Origin: Liolophura sinensis
Taxonomy: Eukaryota; Mollusca; Polyplacophora; Chitonida; Chitonidae
Length of the DNA: 26,236 bases
Direction: 5' to 3'
NCBI RefSeq assembly: GCF_032854445.1
Contig: NC_088303.1
Coordinates: forward strand, 29,121,265-29,147,500
Part shown: positions 9,701 through 21,700 of the stretch, piece by piece
How the letters are laid out: every line of letters starts with the position of its first letter
Position numbering within the stretch: position 1 is the first letter of the stretch
The notes under the pieces: model-generated
Seen by the model: the letters and a program-made list of their open reading frames with translations, nothing else
Databases searched by the model: none
Told to the model about the DNA's origin: nothing
Position numbers and translations under genes: made by a program

Positions 9701-12700
9701 TTGATGAGTTTGATATCTTTGTCTGCTTTGATTTTCGTTTTCTTTAGTCCCATCCTGTTATTTCAACCCTAACACTTGGTCACCAATGTGTAAAATGAAA
9801 AACAAAAATCTCGATATAAAATGGTCATTGGAGTCGTATGTTCAAATCCATATTCCTCTAGTTTCGCTGAAACATTCGGCAGGTGCTTTGTGACATTCTG
9901 TGGTTTCCCCATGACTTGACTTGACTGCGATCTCGTGTAGGACTCACGCTTGAACATTTGGTCCTACGCGAATCAAACAGATACATGTACACTGAGTAAA
10001 CTAGTACCGATATACCTATGGTTAACACCTGGTATATTGATTGCAGAATGAATAAGCAATCATTTGTATGACATATTGGTCTAATCATGAGGAGTGCATA
10101 AGTTTGCTATGCTATTCTCTGCTGTTTAGGTCTGGGACGAGTCACTGGCTACCCTTGCACAGAAGTGGGCACTGCAGTGCATTGTGGGGCACGATTCTGG
10201 ACGATCTAGAAATATTCCAGGTAGGTGTGAACGAGCTTCCATGCAATGTTTGTCTGTGTAGAGCCAGGTGGATTTGAACTAATGCCCATTTAATAATGTC
10301 TGTATAGAACCAGGTGGGTCTGAACGAGCTTCCATCCAATGTTGTCTGTATAGAACCAGGTAGGTCTGGACGTCCTTCCATCTGATGTTTCCTTGAATCT
10401 GACTTCATGCTATTTCAAGCTGGTGTGTATACACAGGCCATTGCGCGACTATCGGATAGACCATTTGACTGACATCATGCTACTTCACGTTGGGGTGTTT
10501 ACACAGGCCACAACGCGCCTGGCGGATAGACCACTTGACTCTGATATCATGCTGTTTCAGGTTGGGATGTTTACACAAGCAACAACGTGCCTGGCGGATA
10601 GACCACGTGACTCTGACGCGACTGTTTAAAGCTGGGATGTTTTCACAGGCCATAACGCGACTGGCGGATAGACCATTTGGCTCTGACATCATGCTGCTTC
10701 AGGTTGGGGTGTTTACACAAGCCAGAACGCAGCTGGCGGATAGACCATTTGACTCTGACATCATGTTGTTTCACGATGGGGTGTTAACACAGGCCAGAAC
10801 GCAGCTGGAGGATAGATCACTTGACTATGACATCATGCTGTTTCAGGTTGGGGTGTTTACACAAGCAACAACGTGCCTGGCGGATAGACCACTTGACTCT
10901 GATATCATGCTGTTTCAGGTTGGGATGTTTACACAAGCAACAACGTGCCTGGCGGATAGACCACGTGACTCTGACGCGACTGTTTAAAGCTGGGATGTTT
11001 TCACAGGCCATAACGCGACTGGCGGATAGACCATTTGGCTCTGACATCATGCTGCTTCAGGTTGGGGTGTTTACACAAGCCAGAACGCAGCTGGCGGATA
11101 GACCATTTGACTCTGACATCATGTTGTTTCACGATGGGGTGTTAACACAAGCCATAACGCGACTGGCGGATAGACCATTTGACTATGACATCATGCTGTT
11201 TCAGGTTGGGGTGTTTACACAAGCCAGACTGGCGGATAGACCACTTGCCTCTGACATCATGTTGTTTCACGTTGGGGTGTTTACACAGGCCAGAACGCAG
11301 CTGGAGGATAGATCACTTGACTCTGACATCATGCTGTTTCACGTTAGGCTGTTTACACAAGCCAGAACACGGCTGGGAGATAGACCACTTGACTCTGACA
11401 TCATGTTGTTTCAGGTTGGACTGTTTACACAGGCCAGAACGCGGCTGGCGGATAGATCATTTGACTATGACATCATGCTGTTTTAGGTTGGGGTGTTTAC
11501 ACAGGCCAGAACGCAACTGGCGGATAGACCACTTGACTCTGACATCATGTTGTTTCAGGTTGGGGTGTTTACACAGGCCAGAACGCAGCTGGCGGATTCA
11601 TCACTTGGTCAGCAGCTGTCAGAGGTTGGCATAATGAAGTGGAGGAATATCAGTTTGGCCGTGACCCGGATGATTATGTCACGAGCAAGGACGGGGTTGG
11701 CCACTACGTACAGGTTGTACATTTGTTTCTTCAGAACGATTTCTGAATAAATCGTTCATTATTTCTTCAAATTTACCTGTCACTGAAAACAAACGAGACG
11801 CTCAACAGGGGTATACCATCTTGAACAATATTATAGGCTGCATTTCAATCACCCTTCTTTATTCATTTGTTACTTATTTATTTAATTTTCCCTGCTTTGC
11901 TCAAAGTATTATTAATATTTTTATAGTTTTGTCTTAAAATGACGTCGCTGTATGTAATGAACACAATGGGTAAAATTCATTGACCGCATATGTGTTACAT
12001 ATGAGGTGGTCCAAGAAAATCATTATATGACTAAGCCAGTTTTTAAAAGAACTGATTTTGCAGAAAACCATCTTGTCAAAAGTACTTTATTGTCTCGATT
12101 TATTCATTCATTCGTTTAAAGAGGCTGGTCTTCGGTTTCCCTTGGGTTCTGGCCGGTTTTCTCCTGCAGTAACGCTGGCCGCCGTCGTATGGGTGAAATA
12201 TTCTTGAGTACGGCGTAAAACACCAAATAAATAAATAAATAAATAATTTAAAGAGGCTCTGTTGGACATTTGAAGCTATACCACCACTTTAGCAAATCAA
12301 ATAAAATTTTCTGTAATTAGCAAGAATAGTTCAAATAATTGCCTTTTAGTATAAATGTCAGATTCGTATTTGTAGTATTTGTAGAGTTAAAATGGTTCGA
12401 AAATTTGAAAGAGATATAATTCCCGCTGTATAATTTGAAGGAGCGTTACTAAACATGCAAAGATGTGCGAAAGATAATTATTTAGGCTATTCTAAAACAA
12501 TAGCAAAACTTCGATTGGATTTACTCTGATCGATTTATTGATAAAATCTCAGCTATATTGTTTCTTTAATTTATTTTTTATCAACTGTTAAAGTGATTTT
12601 AAGTTATTCATTATTTCATTTTTTTATATTCTTGTGTCAATTAGTGTTCAAAATAATTAGAACTATACAAAATGGATCAAATTTATTTAGGAAACAAGCG

Positions 12701-15700
12701 AGGCAGCGACTAGCAGGTAACTCTGGTGAACCTTGTCGGCCTAAAACAACACCGCCCAAGGTATGGGTCACTGTGTCCGTACAGCTACGGTCATAAAACA
12801 AAGACAAAACCGTTAGTTTACATTAACAAGGACCGCACTGCTACAGAACAGAGCCGAGTAGGACTGAGTCTCAAATCTACCCACATGACTTTCTGTCTGC
12901 AGATGATACAGAACACAACAGTGCTCGTGGGTTGTGGTTACGCCGAGTGTGTGGACAGCACCTACAGGCGCTACTACATTTGTAACTACGCCGGTGGGTA
13001 TGTGTCCAGTTAACTAGATGAATCATATTTTAATGTCTGTATTCATTCATTTAAAATCGGTTCATGGCCGAGTGATGAAGACGTCTGTCTCTCAGGTGTA
13101 AGAATATGTGAGGTGAAGGTTCAATCCCTGCCTTTGACAGTAAGCGCGTTGATTCTCCCGCTCTCACTTTTCGTGGCACCGTGCGCCTTGGTGATAATAA
13201 GCAATCAACAACGCGCTTGCGCAGTCTAACTCCAGCTTTTGAACAGCGTAATGTTTGTTGAAGAACACTTTGTCTTCCATAGAACATGATATGCATAGCT
13301 GTGTACCTCATCTGTGAGAAAGTTCGTCAGTAAGAAGGTTTGCCCAGGGCAATACACCCCGGTTTTCTTCACCACAAAACAGTGAACGCCATTGTATATG
13401 TGAAAAAAAAACTAATAAATTCTTGAGAATATAGGCAACATTCAAATAAATGAAAAAAAAAATAAAAAGAATAAGTGAATAACTGAATGAATATTTAAAA
13501 CATTTATTGATCGATACAGTATTCGACCTTCAATATTCTAACAAACTGAGTAAAAGCAGGGTATTTGCAACATGTACAGTGCATGACACTTTTTTTTATT
13601 CCATCTCTGAGAAACGTGACGGTTGGTTTAATCCCGAAAATGAACGACAGAAGTTGTCTATTGACTCACCATTTGATCAAAGAGGCACAATTTCGCTTGC
13701 ATATGAACTAATTTGCTCCCCTACGTGACGCAATAACAACACAAAATTTTGATGATCTGACAATCGCCTTTATTTGACCCAAGTATCCCCAGGCGGCAGA
13801 TAATGTGTCCCCATTAATGGCAGAAGATGTGTCGCCACTGATGGTAGATAATAGGTCCTCAAGATGATGTGTCCCCATCAATGACAGATAATGTGCCCAC
13901 ATTGATGGCAGACAATGTATCCCCATTGATGGCAGATAATGTATCCCCACTGATGGCAGATAATGTGTCCCCATTGATGCTGTGGGCTTGACGAGCTACA
14001 AACGTGCTTCGTTGAACACCTGTTTCAGAAATGCGGGTCGACCTGCGAATCCGTACAGCAACGGCACACGATGTAACAAGTGCCCGGGTCATTGTGTGGA
14101 CGGCCTTTGTGGTGAGTTACTATTGTTTGTAGGTAGAAATGCATGTCGTCAGGTGATAATGCACCGCAGCAATATTCGCCGTACATGCGGTCATTTTCTA
14201 CACGACCTTTGTACACGACTTATCAAGTTACTCGTAAGTTATTAGTATTTGTGAAATACTACAGCGGTATTCCTTGTAAAATGACAGATACATTCAATTT
14301 AAAGAAAATCTGGGCCACACAATTTCAATGCAAAAAGTTTCCATCAAAAGATGTTACATCTATCCATGTAGAAGTTAAAATTATGAACGCGTTAGTATTG
14401 GATGAGATTGAATTAAATTTTGGGACTGATAAATATTTTGGAATAGGCCTAAACAGAATTATAAACTTTCGTCTCACTAAATACAGTCAACTCTTGTTAT
14501 TTTTATTAATAAGTTTTATCTGAATGTTTCACGGCCTTTATGTCTCCATTCAATAACCTCTGTATATAAATTATGTTTCAGACTGCAAAGGAAGGTTTTG
14601 TTTTAACGGAGGAAAGATCGACGTGACTTCATGCACGTGTACATGTAAATCACTTTATAAAGGAGACACGTGTATGGAATGTAAGAGTGTTTTATTCTGT
14701 GAACAGTTACTCCCCCTTGATCCATACGTGATACGCAAACTGCACGCCTTAGCGTAAATTCCTTCAATATAAACATTTTTTTGTTTTATATTTAAATACA
14801 TGATCTGTATATATGGAGCTGTCATTTAAGTAACGACACAACTGACCAATCATTACAAATAAAATTCTTATCAAACTTTATTGTGAAAGACAACACAAAC
14901 TAACCTTCCCCTTCAGTCACACGTGGGAAGGTCTATAGCAACCTGCGGATGCTCGTGCTTTTCTCTCACAACAATGCTGGCCCCCGTCGTAAAAGTAAAA
15001 TATTCTTGAGTACGACGTAAAACTCCAATCAAATAAATAAAGAAAGAAAGAAATAAAAGAAACTAGCGTTCATACTGTTATCTTATTGGTTCTATTTTAA
15101 TCATAATTATTTTGAATTCCATTTCTTTCAGTGAATTGTCCTGACAAGGATACATGGTATTGTGGTAGGGCTTTTCGTCAGGAACACTGCATCAAATATG
15201 GAGATCTCAAGTACAAATGTCCGTACATGTGTGGGGTATGTCAAGGTAATAATCAGTCACGTGAGACCCCTGGCGCAGATATTCACGTCTCACTGGGCCT
15301 TCTGTTGAAGAACTCACCTTCATACTACTTACACTGGAAATGTAACAACAGAACAGTTATACCTATAGAGACAGTTACACTAGAACTATGAGTGTGAGAT
15401 ATTATTTGCTCATGTTGATGAGTTCAAGCCCAGTTCATTCTGGCTTCCTCTTTCGTCACACGTGGGAAGGTCTGTCAGAAACCTGCGAATGGTCGTGGGT
15501 TTCCCCGGGGGATTCTGCCAGGGTTCCTCCCACCATAATGTTGGCTATACCGTCGTATAAGTGAAATATTCCTGAGCACGGCGTAAAATACCAATCAAAT
15601 AAATAAATACAAATATCACGGTAAACTCTGTTTCAATTTTTATTGTGAACGCTTTTTCATATAGCACGTATTTATATAAAATGCTGGTGGATCGCTTAAT

Positions 15701-18700
15701 TGCTGTTTAGCGTTGCACTTAAGAGTTTTATGGTTGGAAGGAAAGGGAATGCGCGCGGGTGAAACATTGCTAGAAGACAAGTGGTCTTAAAAGACCGTAA
15801 ATCAGCGTAAGAGAACGCAATGCATCCCACGAGGACCGCCAACCGTTTATTGTTACCAAGGTCCAAATAATATGAAAAAATAAGAATCTACAAATTTCAC
15901 GGCCAGTGCCGGAATTGAACCCACACCTCTTGTGACTCTTATGCCGCATTTAAGAATGCTTTAATTGTTCCGGATTTGACAGCAACATGCGGCTGGTCGT
16001 GGGTTTTTCCCGTCCCCTGCCCGGTTTCCTCCCACAGTAATGCTGGCTGCCGTCGTTTAAGTGAAATATTCTTAAGTACGGTGTAAAACACTAATGAAAT
16101 GAATAAATAAATAAATTTAATCGCACCGTACGTCAGGTTTATGGGTGGAGAAAACCGAAGTGCCCGGTGTAGGCCACCGCTCTTCGCCAGATACCTGACC
16201 AACCTCCTGACTTCAAGCTTCAATAAAATCAACGCGAGATGGATTCGAACAAGAGGCCCTATTAATCAAGGCTTAACAGGTGCAGCGACGCAACGCTTTA
16301 AAGCATCTACATCGGGCCTGTTCTACGAAACATTGGCAAACGGCGACTGGCACAATTTCAATGACAACATTCAGTGAAGAGCTACGTCACCATGGTAAAT
16401 ACTCTTGAGGCAGCGTTGCAGAAACTATGTAGATCGGGCCCCTGAGCCAGAGACATCCTGTGCACTGCTGTTGAAAACGTGGGAAAGTTCGCCATTTACA
16501 TGTTAAAGGCAGATGGTTCACTCTTGACGCAGCAGCTTCGTTCATCTATAAAACAGAACGGTTTCTGTTTCTTCTTGCTGATTGGTAACAGTCAGAGTTT
16601 AAATTAAACACATTTTTTACATACTGCCTCATTTATTATTATTATTTTACTTGTTTCTGGCTTTCAGACTTCTCTATGATCGCAGCGAGAGGGCTCTCAA
16701 TGAGAAGCATTAAAAACCCTATGGCTTTGCAGACTTTTACCTCTGCCCATGGTTGTGTATATACGGGCGAAAGAGCTTCCCCTGGTGAGTGATTGTGTCA
16801 CTGGAAAGGGGAGATGATTTCATAGTAAGGGTCTTCCCTGTAGCCTTTTTGATGTTAAGATCTGATGTTCGCCGATCTGGTATGCCCATCTCTCCAGCTG
16901 TCTCATTAAATTAGTGAGCCAGAAGAATCAAGTGTTTAGATGTTAACCACTATATTATGGTTCTGTAAGACTGATAACCTAGCAAAGATGTACACAGTAC
17001 AAATATTTTCGCCATCACAACATTTTTCGACCTTGATATTGGCATATATCAAGATGAGTTGAAAGTCCTTGGTAATCCAGGCTCCCATTTCATTTTCAGT
17101 AATAATTTCATTATTCATTTTAATATTTCCTTATTGAATTTTTCAGAAAAGTGTTACAAATTCGGGTCACGTGGACGGGATCGAGATGATTGCGAGACTA
17201 AAGGTGGTTTTTATGGCTGTTCGGACTGTGGGTCTTTCGCTGTCCGAGACAAACACTGTCCTGTCATGTGCGGCGTCTGTGACCGTAAGTTAGAGAGTTG
17301 TTTAAATTCTTTAATTCAGAAATCTACCTTGTGAACTTACGGATGCTCGTGGGATTTCCTCCCATCATAACGCTGACTGTCGTCGTATTACAGAAATATT
17401 CTTGAGTAGGCCTACGACCTACGGCATGGGGGGATGTGTGACGCTTACTGAACCATTACTTTTGACCATTACTAACCATTACTTATTTTCGTTACGGTAT
17501 CACCAGTTGATTAAGTTGGTGAGCACTTTGTCCACGAAACACGCTGAATACCACCATTACAGAGTTACAGTGAGGCATAAATTAATGTGGGAGGTGAAAT
17601 TGCTCAATTACCTAAAGATTCGTCCAAAAAAGAGCATTTGTAGAATCAAATAAGCCTCGTGCAATATTACTTTTTTTGCATTTTTCGGGGCATATAAGGC
17701 TGATACAATATTACTTTTGTTGTATATTTAGAGGCAAATAAGGCTGATACAATATTACTTTTGTTGCATTTTTAGAGGCAAATAAGGCTCATACAGTATT
17801 ACTTTTGTTGCATTTTTAGAGGCAAATAAGGCTCATACAATATTACTTTTCTTGCATTTTTAGAGGCAAATAAGGCTCATACAGTATTACTTTTGTTGCA
17901 TTTTTAGAGGCATATAAGGCTCACACAATATTACTTTTGTTACATTTTTAGAGGCAAATAAGCCTCACACAATATTACTTTTGTTGCATTTTTAGAGGCA
18001 AATAAGGCTCATACAGTATTACTTCTGTTGCATTTTTAGAGGCAAATAAGGCTCATACAGTATTACTTTTCTTGCAATTTTAGAGGCAAATAAGCCTCAC
18101 ACAATATTACTTTTGTTGCATTTTAGAGGCAAATAAGGCTCATACAGTATTACTTTTGTTGCATTTTTAGAGGCAAATAAGGCTCGCGCAATATCACTTT
18201 TGTTGCATTTTTAGAGGCAAATAAGGCTCGTGCAATATTACTTTTGTTGCATTTTAAGAGGCAAATAAGGCTCACACAGTATTACTTTTGTTGCAATTTT
18301 AGAGGCAAGTAAGGCTCACACAATATTACTAATGGTGTATTTTGTAGAGGCAAATAAGGCTTATATAATATTGCTTTTGATGCATTTTTGCCGTAGGATA
18401 ACGTCCTACCTCCCAAACAAACCCCAAGACACCTTCGTAAGATTGATCGAACTCTTAGAATCAGGTCAAATACAGTATATGCCTGAAGCGAGATACGTTT
18501 ATATTTATATTTGGGTAATTCCATATATAAGTATAAGCAATGATTCTAGAGCTTAAGATACATCTGTGCGCGTACTTTTTTTCTGACAGCGCCTTGTAAC
18601 GGTATGGAGTGTTTCAACGGCGGTACTCTCCGACCCGAAACCTGTGATTGCAACTGCCTGGCCAACTACAACGGAACCCACTGTGAAAACTGTAAGTACA

Positions 18701-21700
18701 AGACCAGTACTGTGCTATCAGATCATTACTTGTGCTGGGTAGGGTCATACCAAAGACTTAAAAATGGTACTTTTTGCTACCTCAGCAGTGAGAGGTTAGA
18801 GCAAGGAAGTAGGACAGGTTGACCCCGTGTCAGTATAATGTGACTGGATGGGATGTCATGTCTGGTGTCTTCAGCATGATACTTCAGTGGTGGCATCACT
18901 TTTCCGGCATGGTTTCACCCTGCCACAAGAAGACACAGTATATGTACATGCTCCTAATGACTCCTCATTTCATATGTGTGAAACATTGAATTTGGTAAAA
19001 CCATTAGATTTTAGAGGTTTTGGTTATGAATAATTATACAGACTTAATAATTTTAATAATTAATTACTTTTTCAAATTTTAAAAATTTTGTAGTCACGTG
19101 TCCCGAAGCAGACGTTGACCTTTGCACTCTGCGATTTGATCTTGATGAGTGCGATAGACCTGAAGCCATCTCTAAATGTCCCTATTACTGCGGTGTGTGT
19201 GAGGAAGGTAAGCCTAGTTAATTGAACTAGATGAGGTCCTCAAACCACGTGACAACAAGACAAGCTTTACCAATTAGTCTAAGAAGCAGCTTAGGCCTTA
19301 CTGTATCTTTGGATTCAAGATAAATGTATCAGTGTTTGCATGAGGTGTTTTTAAATTCAATTTACAATTAGTGTCGTGACTCTACGGTATATAGGCCGGA
19401 AAAGTTCATTGTACTTTTGGCATATTGGCATTATATATTTCAGTTCTTTTTTCTGTTCCCAGTTTTACCTTTGGTTAGATGTCCAACATGCATGTACTTG
19501 TTCTGTTCCCAGTTTTACCTAAGTTTAGATGTCTAATGTGTATGTACTTGTTCTGTTCTCAGTTTTACCTAAGATTAGATGCCCAACATGCATGTACTTG
19601 TTCTGTTCCCAGTGTTACCTAAGATTAGATATCCAACATGCATGTACTTGTTCTGTTCCCAGTTTTACCTAAGTTTAGATGTCCAACATGCATGTACTTG
19701 TTCTGTTCCCAGTTTTACCTAAGTTTAGATGTCCAACATGCATGTACTTGTTCTGTTCCCAGTTTTACCTAAGATTAGATGTCCAACATGCATGTACTTG
19801 TTCTGTTCCCAGTTTTACCTAAGATTAGATGCCCAACATGTATGTACTTGTTCTATTCCCAGTTTTACCTAAGTTTAGATGTCCAAAATGCATGTACTTG
19901 TTCTGTTCCCAGTTTTACCGTTGATTAGATGTCCAACATGCACGTACTTGTTCTAGTTTTACCTTTGGTTAGGTGTCCATGATATTTGTACTTGTTCTGT
20001 TAAAAATTTTACCTTTCATTAGATTCCATAATGCCTGTACTTGTTCTCTTGCCAGCTTTACCGTTGATTAGATGTCCATGATAGTTTTGCTTGTAATTCT
20101 GTTCCCAGTTTTACCGTTGATTAGATGTCCATGATAATTCTGCTTGGAATTCTGTTCCCAGTTTTACCGTTGATTAGATGTCCATGATGATAGTACTTTA
20201 TCTGTTACTTGTTTTACCTTTGGCGAGCTGCCACTGATATCCCTACTTGTTCTGCTCCTAGTTTTACCGTGTGACGGGAAAGTTTGCCTCAACAGAGGGA
20301 AATTAGACACAGAAAGCTGCAAGTGTTTATGTAAAGAATTATACGAAGGCGATACCTGTGAAACATGTACGTAACTATATGTAAGAGGTCTGTTATATAT
20401 CTGTAAAAACAGTAATTTATTTTTGCTGCTGTATAATAAAATGAGAATACACTTTCAAATTGTAGTCTTTCATTAGCTTCGACTGATTATACATTGCGTA
20501 CATACCTGTGCAAAATAACCATTTGGAATATAAGAAGTTACTGATGAAGGAAGAGAATACGTATTCTTATGCTGAAGAAGTGAATTCCAATTCTGATGTG
20601 TGAATAGGATATTGTCATTTGTGTGGTGACACTGAATCCTTTTATTTATACATGGATATGGCAGTTATATTGTTAAAAGCGTAAAGAGTATTAACTGCTC
20701 ACGCGAACATCTCCATTCTTCTTTACTGACAGTTTTGTGTCCCGAAGAAGATCTGAGACGTTGCAAGAATAATGTGAAGGCCGATTGTGAAACTCCGAGG
20801 GTAGCAGATATGTGCCCTTACTTCTGTGACAGGTGTACACCAGGTAAGATTAGCAGATATGTGCCCTTACATTTGTGGCAGGTGTAAACCAGGTCAGAGT
20901 AGCAGATGTGTTCCCATTTGTGGCAGGTGTAAAGCAGGTAAGAGTAACAGATATGTGCCCTTACTTTTGTGGCAGATGTTAACCACGTCAGAGTAGCAGA
21001 CGTGGTCCCTTTTGTGGCAGGTGTAAAGCGGGTAAGAGTAGCAGATATGTGCCCTTACTTTTGTGACAGGTGTAAACTAGATAAGAATAGCAGATATCTG
21101 CCCTTACCTTTGTGGCAGGTGTAAACCAGGTAGGAGTAGTGGACATGTTCCCTTTTATAGCACGTGTACACCAGGTAAGAGTAGCACACATGTTCCCTTT
21201 TGTGGCAGGTGAATACCTGGTAAGAGTAGCAGTTATATCATTTTTGCACCACATTATTTTCTGATATGCTTCCATTTTGCATTTCCAGAATACACAACAC
21301 CTCCTCCAACAATGCCTTTCCAAGCCGACCGTACAGCAGAGCCAGGTGTCTTCTTGTCACGCCATGGATGTCTGTTTTCCGGAGAAAGACCGTCAGCAGG
21401 TGAAATGTGAAGCCCTGTTTGGTTCCTTTGATTTCTGGTTTTTATAGTTCATATCTGATTTGTGGTCAAATTTATTTGGTATCCAAGCGCTTGTTGGATA
21501 GTACATAAGTATTACCCTTCATCAACATCTTGAATCTAACTCAACCTGAAGGAGCACAGCATACAGCTACTGTGAGGAGAGACACTTACCTCATATATTG
21601 TGTGTTCAGTGTTAAAATATGAATTATAAAGTGATGTTCTCTGTTCTAAACCAATAACAAACCGAATGAGATTCATTTTTGGTGCATTTGAATATAATTT

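Noticed and set aside
10490-11634. Open frames of 150-220 codons with repeats such as LADRPFDSDIMLFQVGVFTQA
   Set aside because: They come from the 72-bp period being a multiple of three. The frame differs from that of CAP exon 4, whose edge the unit copies, and there is no signal or domain.
14143-14523. 126-codon plus-strand frame downstream of exon 6
   Set aside because: It lies in an intron with AT-rich composition, and the EGF exon that follows joins directly from 14111. No domain seen.
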